Source of the DNA: an uncultured Bacteroidales bacterium
GTDB lineage: Bacteria; Bacteroidota; Bacteroidia; Bacteroidales; Bacteroidaceae
Direction: 5' to 3'
DNA: 64,000 nucleotides
NCBI GenBank assembly: GCA_902775375.1
Contig: CACYLU010000007.1
Coordinates: 1-64,000, forward strand
In this document: piece after piece, positions 1-8,100 of the stretch
Numbering within the stretch: position 1 is the stretch's first letter
Layout: the number at the start of each line of letters is the position of its first letter
Notes under the pieces: generated by a model
Seen by the model: the letters and a program-made list of their open reading frames with translations, nothing else
What the model was told of the DNA's origin: nothing
The model's database searches: none
Position numbers and translations under genes: made by a program

Positions 1-177
1 CATGATGTGGCAGTTGACGCAGGCCGACGGGTTGTCACCTATAAAATAAGTATGCGCCCTAAGCAGATACATAAACAATCCGCCGAGGCCGCATACGACA
101 CCTGCTATCACCAGCAAACCCACCTTCTGTCGATACGATAGCCAGTCTTTAAAAGCAAAAAAATCTTTCAGCTTCAT
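1..177 (-). CDS. nrfH: Cytochrome c nitrite reductase small subunit NrfH, N-terminal part (cut by window edge)
   Basis: This is the first 59 codons of a gene that runs off the left edge. The translation starts MKLKDFFAFKDW, has one hydrophobic membrane anchor at about residues 19-43 (KVGLLVIAGVVCGLGGLFMY), and ends in a c-type haem attachment motif CVNCHIM at residues 54-59. A short cytoplasmic N-terminus, one membrane helix and then CxxCHxM matches NrfH, the NapC/NirT-type tetrahaem quinol dehydrogenase that passes electrons to the nitrite reductase NrfA. NrfA would be expected just outside the window and is not visible. A NapC-family relative cannot be excluded from this fragment. Confidence 0.85.
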   Translation of the reverse strand, partial: MKLKDFFAFKDWLSYRQKVGLLVIAGVVCGLGGLFMYLLRAHTYFIGDNPSACVNCHIM

Positions 178-250
178 TCGTTAAGGTATATTTATATTGC
201 AAATATACGGAAAATATTCCAAACTGCCTAATTTTAGGACAAAATAATTG

Positions 251-433
251 TTAATCCGCCATTCTCTTCTCAAATCTGAACAGCCCGTCCTCCTGGTCAA
301 ACTACTCTATCCTAAGCGGGACACAGAAGCCCTCCCAACAAGCTACTCTGTCACAATTATTTCGGTGCTTGTTATACCAATCTAAGTTTCCGAGGCTTTC
401 TTGGCTATGCGCGAAATAATAGCGAATGCAGAT
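251..433 (-). pseudogene. Decayed protein-coding remnant, function unknown
   Basis: The minus strand has a coding-like frame from 433 to a TAA at 251-253, broken by one in-frame TAG at 302-304. The part before the amber reads like ordinary protein (NLDWYNKHRNNCDRVACWEG, then FCVPLRIE). After it comes FDQEDGLFRFEKRMAD and a stop. There is no start codon; a TAA lies in frame at 434-436, so it looks like the 3' end of a lost gene. I do not recognise the family. It may simply be chance open sequence. Confidence 0.4.
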
Positions 434-482
434 TTATACCAACGATGTCTATTCAAGTGCCACGGCCCCATCTATATGTGAC

Positions 483-519
483 AATTTAGCCCGGTAAGGA
501 AACCTTATCGGGCTAAATT
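483..519 (-). terminator. Terminator-like hairpin after the hxlR-type gene
   Basis: A 17-bp stem with a three-base loop pairs 483-499 with 503-519, with one G-T pair. It lies 44 bases beyond the stop codon of the minus-strand HxlR gene. The arms begin and end in A/T runs, so it could act from either side. Confidence 0.7.
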
Positions 520-562
520 ATGCAAAATATCAACTAGTTACAAAATGAAACAAATCAAAAAA

Positions 563-916
563 CTAATCTTTTTGAACTATTTCCTCAAAGTTTTGAGTAG
601 CCCATTCCATCAAGCCGATAACATGTGGCATGAGACTTTTCCCCAATTCGGTAATGGAGTATTCAACCCGTGGGGGCACTTCTGGATAAACTTGGCGCTT
701 AACAAGACCTATTTGCTCTAGACGTTTCAGCGTTTGTGACAACATTTTCTGCGAGCAGTCCGACATGTCACGCCCCAGATCGTTGAAACGTATAGTGCCG
801 CGATCGTTGAGGTGATACAGCACCAGCAACGACCACTTGTCACCAAACTTTTCAATCACATTGCGTATGGGGCATGCTTTGTACTTTTCATCAATTCCTC
901 GATTTATCTTACGCAT
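563..916 (-). CDS. HxlR-family winged-helix transcriptional regulator
   Basis: This 117-residue protein has the HxlR/YodB fold: a conserved Cys in KACPIRNVIEKFGDKWSL near the N-terminus, then the winged helix-turn-helix (RFNDLGRDM, MLSQTLKRLEQIGLV, the wing VYPEVPPRVEYSIT) and a C-terminal dimerisation helix. In YodB/HypR-type relatives the N-terminal Cys senses quinones, aldehydes or disulfide stress, so a redox or electrophile signal is plausible here. The ATG at 916 is chosen because the longer frame would begin at a TTG (946) inside the gene's own -7 box. It is divergent from a truncated ORF at 1167, and both promoters carry a similar AAAGTT operator-like element, suggesting autoregulation and control of the neighbour. 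Confidence 0.9.
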   Translation of the reverse strand: MRKINRGIDEKYKACPIRNVIEKFGDKWSLLVLYHLNDRGTIRFNDLGRDMSDCSQKMLSQTLKRLEQIGLVKRQVYPEVPPRVEYSITELGKSLMPHVIGLMEWATQNFEEIVQKD

Positions 917-943
917 ATATCTTACTATGTTTAAATCCGAGTT

Positions 944-975
944 CAAAAATATAAAACTTTCCGAAAGTTAGCAAA
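944..975 (-). promoter_or_regulatory. hxlR promoter with embedded operator palindrome
   Basis: On the minus strand a -33 TTTG (972-975) and a -7 TATTTTTG (944-951) are 20 bases apart. Inside the spacer lies a perfect 6+6 palindrome, AACTTTCCGAAAGTT (955-969). A repressor bound there would block the promoter. That the HxlR protein itself binds is inference. Confidence 0.6.
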
Positions 976-1066
976 TTTCCAAAGGGGTAAATTACACAAT
1001 GATACAGATTTGAGCCATTAACATTTTTTATAATTAACGAAACTACCTGTATTTAAACAATTCTAA

Positions 1067-1093
1067 CCAAAAAGTAAGTAAGCTACTTTTTGG
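1067..1093. repeat. Inverted repeat between the divergent genes
   Basis: CCAAAAAGTA (1067-1076) and TACTTTTTGG (1084-1093) are perfect 10-bp inverted arms around a 7-base spacer. The repeat sits just upstream of the rightward promoter. It may be a second operator or a remnant of an older promoter region. Confidence 0.55.
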
Positions 1094-1100
1094 TGCCTTC

Positions 1101-1131
1101 TTGCAGCAGTTACCGAAAGTTAGTACCTTTG
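1101..1131 (+). promoter_or_regulatory. Rightward promoter with HxlR-type half-site
   Basis: TTGC (1101-1104) and TACCTTTG (1124-1131) are 19 bases apart and fit the Bacteroidota -33/-7 form. The spacer carries CCGAAAGTTAG (1113-1123), the same 11 bases found at 961-971 in the hxlR promoter. It would drive the 28-codon ORF and, by read-through, the lipoprotein gene at 1292. Confidence 0.65.
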
Positions 1132-1166
1132 TATCGTCAAAATACAAAAAGGAACAATAGAAGTGT

Positions 1167-1253
1167 ATGTTACAGACAGCATTCAGGTTCCTGGACAAAC
1201 ATAAGGAGATTACTCTTGCTACATGTGAAGGTATTCATCCATACTTAATATAA
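1167..1253 (+). pseudogene. 28-codon stump, probably the start of a pyridoxamine-phosphate-oxidase-like gene
   Basis: An ATG-started frame of 28 residues follows the HxlR-type promoter after a 35-base leader. It reads MLQTAFRFLDKHKEITLATC, then EGIHPYLI and TAA. A helix with FLDKHKE followed by a strand ending ATCEG resembles the beginning of small flavin-binding proteins of the pyridoxamine 5'-phosphate oxidase fold, which are often paired with HxlR regulators. The expected continuation (about 100 residues) is missing and the frame ends in AT-rich DNA, so this looks like a deletion stump. The family call rests on memory of the motif and is tentative. Confidence 0.5.
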
Positions 1254-1291
1254 TTAAAAACATAGTATAAATTTAAAAATAGGTAAGAACA

Positions 1292-2170
1292 ATGAAAAAG
1301 GTACTTTTCGCAATGATGGCAGCTGCCATGATGGTAAGCTGCGGTAACAAGACACAGCAGACGGCTCAGAACGATGCCGCCGAGGTAGAAGAATCTCTGA
1401 CGGGTGCATTCACCGCCTACGACATGGACGGCTACAAGCTCCACGTGTATAACTCAAACGATGTGATGGGCGATGCCAGCTACATCATCGAGGGCAAGGA
1501 CTCGCTCATCGTGATGGAATATCCGCTCTTCAAGGTGAACGCCAAGGAGTTTGCTGCCTACATCGAGAAACTGGGCAAGCCTGTTGAAATTGATATCACC
1601 GACTATCATTTGGGAGGCTCTGACAAACTCCCCCTGACGATGCCTGAGGGTATGCCAGCCTTTATCGAAGGCCCTGTCTATGGCGGTATGATGAAGAGCT
1701 TTGCCAATCAGTTTGGTGACACGATGGTAGAACTGCCTACGCAGAAGGCTGCTGAAGTACCCTTCGGACAAACCCAGCAGTGGAACGGCATTGACTTCCG
1801 CTTCGAACATGGTGCAACGAGCGACTTCCCAGGCGCTTCCATCATCATCGGTGGTCAGGTGTATTATACCCACTGGACTCCTGCCGAGGCTCATATCAGT
1901 CCACTGCAGGTTGGCAACGCTGCTGCTGTTGATGCTGAATTGGCAGAGGCAAAGAAAGCTCTTGCTTCTGGAGCCAAGTATTTCATCGGCGGTCATGGCG
2001 GTCTGGCTGAGAAGACTCAAGTAGAGTTCAAGATTGCCTATCTGGAGAAGGTGAAGGAACTGATGGCAGCCAACAAGGAAGCCGCTGCATTCACCGAGGC
2101 ACTGAAGGCAGCCTATCCCGAACTGCCGGGCGATGCCGATGCACTGGCACAGGCACTCTACAAGAAGTAA
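1292..2170 (+). CDS. Metallo-beta-lactamase-fold-like lipoprotein
   Basis: A 292-residue secreted protein with a lipoprotein signal peptide (MKKVLFAMMAAAMMVSCGNK, Cys17 as lipid anchor). The body has the feel of a metallo-beta-lactamase-type hydrolase: an early strand with SYIIEGKDSLIVMEYP, then DITDYHLGGSDKL where active enzymes carry HxHxDH, and later QVYYTHWTP and FIGGHGG. The first metal site is reduced to a single His, so ordinary dinuclear zinc hydrolysis looks unlikely. The C-terminal third is helical and Ala/Lys-rich. It follows the truncated ORF at 1167 with no clear promoter of its own, so it may now be transcribed from the HxlR-type promoter. Function unknown. Confidence 0.6.
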   Translation: MKKVLFAMMAAAMMVSCGNKTQQTAQNDAAEVEESLTGAFTAYDMDGYKLHVYNSNDVMGDASYIIEGKDSLIVMEYPLFKVNAKEFAAYIEKLGKPVEIDITDYHLGGSDKLPLTMPEGMPAFIEGPVYGGMMKSFANQFGDTMVELPTQKAAEVPFGQTQQWNGIDFRFEHGATSDFPGASIIIGGQVYYTHWTPAEAHISPLQVGNAAAVDAELAEAKKALASGAKYFIGGHGGLAEKTQVEFKIAYLEKVKELMAANKEAAAFTEALKAAYPELPGDADALAQALYKK

Positions 2171-2175
2171 GAACA

Positions 2176-2916
2176 ATGGACAGGCTGGAGAATCTGAAGA
2201 ACATCATCATGTATCTGATGGCTGACGAGCATGTCAGCCATCAGATACCTTCTTCATTGGAAGAGCGGCAGCGGATGATGCGGGCACTGATGAACGTATG
2301 GGAACCTCGCCCGATAGCAGAAGACTTTCTGATGAAGCAGGATGCCGAGTTGCAGATGCAGCGAGAGGATAAAGGCGTGGTGGAAGTTCATGACGAAGGA
2401 CTGACCATCTGGCAGGGAGACATTACTCGTCTGAAGGTGGATGCCATCGTCAATGCTGCCAATGCACAGGCATTGGGATGCTGGGCACCGCTCCACAACT
2501 GCATAGACAACTGCATCCACTCAGCCGCTGGCATTCAACTGCGCAAAGAGTGTGCCGACAAGATGCAGGGACGGCTGTTGGCTACTGGCGATGCCTTCAT
2601 CACACAAGGTTACAACCTGCCAGCCCGTCATGTCATCCATACTGTCGGCCCGATTATTCCAAATGGTATTCCCACAATGGAACAGGAAAAACAGTTGGCT
2701 CAGTGCTACCGTTCCTGCCTTGATCTGGCAGAACAGAACGGATTGGAGAGCATTGCCTTCTGCTGCATCTCCACGGGCGTGTTCCACTTCCCCAACCGTC
2801 TGGCGGCAAAGATTGCCATCGAGACCGTAAAATCATATCCACGACATGCACTTAAAACGATTATATTCAATGTTTTCCTCGACAAAGACCGCGACATCTA
2901 CCAGCAGCTTCTCTGA
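2176..2916 (+). CDS. Zinc-containing macrodomain, protein-ADP-ribose hydrolase
   Basis: This 246-residue protein has an N-terminal helical lead of about 70 residues followed by a macrodomain. The ADP-ribose loop NAAN is at residues 93-96, and GCWAPLHNCIDNCIHSAAG (101-119) carries the Cys102/His107/Cys109 pattern that binds zinc in the Zn-Macro subfamily, whose members remove mono-ADP-ribose from proteins. It begins six bases after the preceding lipoprotein and overlaps the next gene, a class M sirtuin. In staphylococci and streptococci such macrodomain/sirtuin pairs write and erase ADP-ribose on a lipoylated carrier protein. The carrier and lipoate ligase of those operons are not seen here. 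Confidence 0.88.
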   Translation: MDRLENLKNIIMYLMADEHVSHQIPSSLEERQRMMRALMNVWEPRPIAEDFLMKQDAELQMQREDKGVVEVHDEGLTIWQGDITRLKVDAIVNAANAQALGCWAPLHNCIDNCIHSAAGIQLRKECADKMQGRLLATGDAFITQGYNLPARHVIHTVGPIIPNGIPTMEQEKQLAQCYRSCLDLAEQNGLESIAFCCISTGVFHFPNRLAAKIAIETVKSYPRHALKTIIFNVFLDKDRDIYQQLL

Positions 2917-3757
2917 ACGGCTTGCAGACCTTCAGCGATTGATAGCCGAAGCCGACTATGTGCTGATTGGTGCAGGAGCCGGACTGACTACTGCCGCTGG
3001 CATCGACTATGCCGGTGAGGACTTCCGCAGGGAGTTTCGTGAGTGGATAGACCGCTACGGCATCACCGACCTTTATAGTGCCGGATTCTATCCATTCAAG
3101 ACCGATGAGGAACGCTGGGCATATTGGGCGAAGCATATATGGTTTGGCCGCTACCGCACAGGAGCCTTGCCATTATACAAGAAACTGCTGAAGATGGTTG
3201 AGGGGAAAGATTACTTCGTCATCACCACCAATGTTGACGGCCAGTTCGAGATGGCTGGCTTCGATGCGGAGCGCATTTTTGCCACACAGGGCGACTACTG
3301 CTATTTCCAGCCAGCATCGGGTGCGCCCAAGGAACTGTATCACAATTGGGAATGGGTAGAACGGGCTTTGCCGGCCATCAAGGGCTGCCGTATTCCCACG
3401 GAACTGATTCCGCATACCCCTAGCGGTCAGCCCGTTAGCATGAATCTCCGTTGTGACGATACTTTCGTGGAGGATAACCACTGGCATCAGCAAGCCCAAC
3501 GCTACAGCGACTTCGTGCGCGCGGCATCCGATAAGCGTCTCCTGCTCCTGGAGTTCGGTGTGGGCTTCAACACCCCTGTCATCATCCGCTTCCCATTTGA
3601 ACAGATGGCCGCACAGTTTCCAGATACTACCCTCGTTCGCTTCAATCGCGACTATCTGCAGCTATCCACCCAAGGCGTCAGTCGATACGTGACATTCACC
3701 GAAGGCATAGGGCGAATTATTCAGCTAGTTACCACACAGGCTGCAGTAGAAGAGTAA
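2870..3757 (+). CDS. Class M sirtuin (SirTM-like), probable protein ADP-ribosyltransferase
   Basis: A 295-residue Sir2-family protein. The NAD-binding loop is GAGAGLTTAAG (34-44). TTNVDGQF (119-126) holds the conserved Asn/Asp pair, and QGDY (140-143) replaces the catalytic His region of deacetylase sirtuins, as in SirTM enzymes, which ADP-ribosylate rather than deacetylate. LRCDDTFV (194-200) is also typical. The usual first zinc Cys pair is absent (PHTPSGQ around 181-187). The ATG at 2870 lies inside the macrodomain gene, giving a 47-base overlap in another frame; an upstream ATG at 2846 would add eight residues. The overlap implies translational coupling with the eraser enzyme. A terminator follows at 3782. 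Confidence 0.85.
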   Translation: MFSSTKTATSTSSFSERLADLQRLIAEADYVLIGAGAGLTTAAGIDYAGEDFRREFREWIDRYGITDLYSAGFYPFKTDEERWAYWAKHIWFGRYRTGALPLYKKLLKMVEGKDYFVITTNVDGQFEMAGFDAERIFATQGDYCYFQPASGAPKELYHNWEWVERALPAIKGCRIPTELIPHTPSGQPVSMNLRCDDTFVEDNHWHQQAQRYSDFVRAASDKRLLLLEFGVGFNTPVIIRFPFEQMAAQFPDTTLVRFNRDYLQLSTQGVSRYVTFTEGIGRIIQLVTTQAAVEE

Positions 3758-3781
3758 ATATTACACTCACATATTGAAAGA

Positions 3782-3808
3782 GACCTGTCCGTTTGGGCAG
3801 GTCCTTTT
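3782..3808 (+). terminator. Rho-independent terminator after the sirtuin
   Basis: GACCTGTCC (3782-3790) pairs with GGGCAGGTC (3795-3803) around a four-base loop, followed directly by a T run. Confidence 0.85.
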
Positions 3809-3938
3809 TCTTTATGCTCAGACTTTGATACAAAATATATGATGGTATAACTGAACTTTCTTGGGAAATGTTTAGCCCTATGAATGACACCCCCCTCCAA
3901 TGACTTCAGATAAATCTTATGGTAGGAAGGGGCTGCTT

Positions 3939-4487
3939 CTAATACACAGCCAGACCGATGATACCACAAACTATTATCATGAGGATTGGATTGGCTTTGA
4001 AGCGGCTGGTGGCCACAAAGGCAATGAGGAACAGGAGGCAGCTGGTGATGAACTGGTATTTGTCGGTAACGGGATCACCGAAATTCTCAACATTCATCAG
4101 CAACAGAGCAGCTGCTGCCAACAGACCTATTACGGCTGGGCGAAGGCCTTTGAACACGCTTTCGACCAATGGATGATGCTGGTACTTGAGGAAGAACTTG
4201 CTGATGGTGAGCATCAGGATGAATGAGGGCAGGCACACGGCAAAGGTGGCTACCACACTGCCCCACACACTGCCGGTGGCGGTGAAGCCTACATAGGTGG
4301 CACTGTTGATGCCAATGGGACCTGGAGTCATCTGGCTGACTGCCACTATGTCGGTAAACTGCTGCGAAGTGAGCCATCCGTGGGCAGTGACGACCTCTCC
4401 CTGTATCAGTGACAGCATGGCATAGCCGCCTCCGAAACCAAAGAGGCCGATCTTGAAGAATGTCCAGAATAAACTTAAATACAGCAT
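3939..4487 (-). CDS. Short chromate-type (CHR family) transporter, half protein
   Basis: This 182-residue membrane protein is one CHR domain: FFKIGLFGFGGGYAMLSLI near the start, then SQMTPGPIGINSATYVGF, followed by five or so hydrophobic segments. Single-domain CHR proteins work as pairs of unlike halves, and the partner lies immediately upstream (4509-5102) with a 21-base gap. Family members export or import chromate, but in most bacteria the true substrate is unproven. It is the last gene of a minus-strand run led by the GHL10 glycosidase and purL. Confidence 0.85.
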   Translation of the reverse strand: MLYLSLFWTFFKIGLFGFGGGYAMLSLIQGEVVTAHGWLTSQQFTDIVAVSQMTPGPIGINSATYVGFTATGSVWGSVVATFAVCLPSFILMLTISKFFLKYQHHPLVESVFKGLRPAVIGLLAAAALLLMNVENFGDPVTDKYQFITSCLLFLIAFVATSRFKANPILMIIVCGIIGLAVY

Positions 4488-4508
4488 ACCTTCATTAATT
4501 ATTGAACA

Positions 4509-5102
4509 TCATCGGACTTCCTCGGGGCTTTGCTCCTCTACCCCATTTCCGAGAATAGGTTTCTGTCCATTATTATTCCATCGCCCATAGAGATAGCCTC
4601 CAACACCAGCCATGATGATAATCCATATCGGTGAAACACCCATGAGCCAGATGAGCAAGGCAGCAACCACAGGAATCCAGATGGTGGTCCAGGTGAGTTT
4701 GGCTTTCTTGCCCATGCGGAACACTGGGGCAGCAATGAGGGCTACCACTGCAGGACGGATGCCCTTGAAGACTTTCTCAACATAGGGATTGTCTTTGTAA
4801 GCGGAAAAGAACAGGGCAATGGCGAGAATCATCAGGAACGAAGGCAGGATGCTGCCTAAGCTGGTGACCAGGCTGCCCTTGACTCCACGAAGCCTATAGC
4901 CTACGAAGATAGCGATGTTGACTGCCAGGATGCCTGGTGCCGACTGAGCAATGGCGAGCAGGTCGAGAAAATCGTCCTGCTCAATCCATTTCTTCTTATT
5001 CACTATCTCGTCTTCAATCAGTGGCACCATTGCGTAACCTCCGCCAATGGTGAATGCTCCTATCTTGAAGAAGATCTTAAAGGCTTCGAAGTAGAAACTC
5101 AT
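4509..5102 (-). CDS. Short chromate-type (CHR family) transporter, partner half
   Basis: A 197-residue CHR-domain protein with FKIGAFTIGGGYAMVPLIED at the N-terminus and AQSAPGILAVNIAIFVGY, the counterpart of the motif in the downstream half. Several hydrophobic helices follow, and the tail is short and charged (ending EEQSPEEVR). Its ATG overlaps the TGA of purL by four bases (5099-5102), so the two are translationally coupled. With the 3939-4487 protein it forms the usual two-gene transporter. Substrate unknown; the link to purine synthesis is positional only. Confidence 0.85.
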   Translation of the reverse strand: MSFYFEAFKIFFKIGAFTIGGGYAMVPLIEDEIVNKKKWIEQDDFLDLLAIAQSAPGILAVNIAIFVGYRLRGVKGSLVTSLGSILPSFLMILAIALFFSAYKDNPYVEKVFKGIRPAVVALIAAPVFRMGKKAKLTWTTIWIPVVAALLIWLMGVSPIWIIIMAGVGGYLYGRWNNNGQKPILGNGVEEQSPEEVR

Positions 5103-8100
5103 TTCTTATGCTTTTCAACCCACTTGCGGGCATTGACAAATGCCTCCATCCAAGGGGTAACTTCATCGTTCTTGCGGTCGGCAGGATAGTTGCCACACTG
5201 CCAAGGGAAGAAGGCGCGCTCGAGGTGAGGCATGATAGCTACATGACGGCCATCGGCACTTGCCAAACCTGCCACATCGAAGTCGCTGCCGTTAGGATTG
5301 CCTGGGTACTGGCTGTAGTTGTACTTGGCAATAATATTGTAATCTTCTTCCTTGCCCTTCAGGCTGAACTTGCCCTCTGCATGAGCCACCCAGATGCCAA
5401 TCTTGTTGCCACTGAGGCTGCCAAACATCACACTGTTATTCTTAGGGATGTTCAGGCTCACAAAGCAAGACTCGAACTTATGGCTGTTGTTGTGGACCAT
5501 CTTTCCGATATCCTGACGATCGGGTGAAAGGAGGTTGAGCTCCATCATGAGCTGACAACCGTTGCAAACACCGAGTGACAGGGTATCAGGACGGGCATAG
5601 AAGCGATTCAGTGTCTCTTTGGCTTTCTCGCTGTAGCGGAAGGCACCTGCCCAACCTTTGGCTGAGCCGAGTACATCGCTGTTAGAGAAACCTCCGCAGA
5701 AGACAATCATATTGATGTCGTCTAATGTCTCACGGCCACTCTCGAGGTCGGTCATCGTAACATCCTTCACATCGAAACCAGCGAGATAGAGGGCATAAGC
5801 CATTTCGCGCTCGCTGTTGGTACCTTTCTCACGGATAACGGCAGCATGCAATCCTGAAGGCTTGCGACGGTCGGGGCTGATGCCATATTGCTTGAAGGTG
5901 CCTGTGAAATTTTTATTGAACTTATATTCCAACGGCTGCTGCTTGTAGTTGTTGAAGCGGTCTTTAGCCAAGCCATTAGCCACCTGCTTGCGGTCCAGCA
6001 GATAAGAAGATGAGTACCAAACATCACGCAGGTAGTCGATGCCAAACTGATAAGTAGCACCGTCTTTGTTGACCAAGATATGGCGTTCGTCGCATGGGTG
6101 ACCCAGTTTGACGTAACCCACACCGGCATCTTCCATCATATCCTTGAAGCGCTGGGTGTCTTTGTTGGATACCTGAATCACTACACCTGGGTTCTCGGCA
6201 AAGAGAATCTTCACCAAGTCAGGTTCAGCAATCTTGTCGAGGTTGAGTTCCATACCTCCCTCTACATTGGCGAAGCACATCTCCAGCAGTGTAGTTATCA
6301 AACCACCGGCAGAGATATCGTGACCAGCCAGGATAACACCCTTGCGGATGAGTTGCTGGATGGCATTGAAAGCATCACGGAAGTAATCTGGGTCAGTTAC
6401 TGTAGGCACATCGTCGCCCACCTTGTTCAGACTCTGCGCAAAAGCAGAGCCACCCAAGCGGAGCTGGTCGAAGCTGAAGTCAATGTGATAGAGGCTGGTG
6501 TTCTTGCTGTTCACCATCACTGGAGAAACCACCTGACGAACATCATCTACCTCGGCTCCGGCACTTACAATCACTGTTCCAGGAGCGATGACTTTGGTGC
6601 CATCGGGATACTGCTGGGTCATACTCAAGGAGTCTTTGCCCGTTGGCACATTGATGCCCAACTGCTGGCAATAGTCGCTCAAAGCTTTCACAGCTGTATA
6701 AAGACGGGCATCCTCACCCTTCTGAGAACGGCAAGGCCACATCCAGTTGGCACTGAGGCTCACCCCATCAATGCCACTGTTCAGCGGAGCCCACACCACA
6801 TTGGTCAGTGCTTCGCTCACAGCCATGATGGAACCCTTAGCTGGGTCGGCCAATGCTACCTGAGGTGCATGACCAATGGCGGTAGCTATACCTTTCTTAC
6901 CACGGTAATCAAGGGCCACCACACCGCAGTCGCTAAGCGGCAACTGCAATACTCCCTGGCACTGCTGACGGGCAATGCGACCAGTCACAGAACGGTCTAC
7001 CTTGTTGGTCAGCCAGTCTTTGCAAGCTACAGCCTCGAGTTGCAGCACGTTGTTGATATATTCATCGAGCTTAGTGATGTCATACTCAGGATTCTGGTAA
7101 TGACGCTCAACGGTCTCATCAATCATATAGGTCTTTGGCGAAGAACCGAACATCTGGCTTACTGCCAAATCGAACGGACGAACACCATCAGCCTGCTGGA
7201 AGGCAAAGCGATGGTCGCCAGTGGTTTCACCCACCACATACATTGGAGCGCGCTCACGCTCGGCAATCTTGCGCACATGTTCCAGTGCTTCTTCCTGGAT
7301 GAGCAAGCCCATGCGCTCCTGGCTCTCGTTGGCGATAATTTCCTTAGAAGAAAGGGTTTTATCACCAATAGGCAACTGACTCATATCTATCAAACCACCA
7401 CAATCTTCCACCAATTCGCTGAGGCAGTTGACATGACCTGCTGCTCCGTGATCGTGGATAGAAACAACAGGATTGTTGTCTTCCTCGCAGAGGGCACGAA
7501 CCACATTGTAAGTTCGTTTCTGCATCTCGGCATTGGCGCGCTGAACAGCATTCAGCTCTACACCATTGCTATAACGGCCTGTATCTACTGAAGATACTGA
7601 ACCGCCACCCAAGCCAATGCGGTAGTTATCACCACCTAAGAGCACAATCTTGTTGCCTGGTTCAGGTTTGCCTTTGAGGCAATCGCGCTGGGTGCCATAA
7701 CCCACACCACCAGCCAGCATAATCACCTTATCGTAGCCATAAACCTCGTTGCCTTCCTTGTGTTCGAAAGTGAGGAGCGAACCACAAATCAATGGCTGGC
7801 CAAACTTGTTGCCGAAATCGCTGGCTCCATTGGAAGCCTTGATCAGGATTTGCTCTGGGGTTTGGTAGAGCCACTTGCGTACAGGCAGCACCTGCTCCCA
7901 AGCACGGTCTTCATCGGTGCGAGGGTAAGAGGTGATATAGACAGCTGTACCTGCGATAGGCCAAGAGCCCTTGCCACCACCCATACGGTCGCGAATCTCA
8001 CCACCAGTACCAGTAGAAGCACCATTGAATGGCTCGACTGTAGTTGGGAAGTTGTGGGTTTCTGCCTTGAGCGAGATCACACTCTTGATATCTTTTACTT

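Larger units (their letters stand above)
178..562. other. Gap between nrfH and the hxlR-type gene
   Basis: This 385-base gap holds a decayed minus-strand reading frame (251-433) and a 17-bp hairpin (483-519) that can end the hxlR transcript. The AT-rich stretch just upstream of nrfH (about 178-245) should hold its promoter, but no confident TAnnTTTG box was picked out. Nothing else was recognised. Confidence 0.6.
947..1291. other. Divergent regulatory region with a truncated ORF
   Basis: This interval contains the hxlR promoter/operator (944-975), an inverted repeat (1067-1093), a second promoter with an operator-like site (1101-1131), a 28-codon ORF (1167-1253) and a short AT-rich leader before the lipoprotein gene at 1292. 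Confidence 0.7.

Noticed and set aside
1454-2176. Minus-strand 240-codon frame opposite the lipoprotein gene
   Set aside because: Antisense shadow of the gene at 1292; no promoter or recognisable domain.
2846-2869. Earlier ATG for the sirtuin gene
   Set aside because: It adds eight residues (MHLKRLYS) before a helix start with no family support; 2870 is preferred, though not proven.
3900-4226. Plus-strand 108-codon frame over the CHR transporter gene
   Set aside because: Antisense to a clear membrane transporter; composition is that of a shadow frame.
6080-7591. A 503-codon plus-strand open frame opposite purL
   Set aside because: It lies wholly antisense to a well-supported purL, has no family motifs and shows the His/Thr-rich composition of an antisense shadow.
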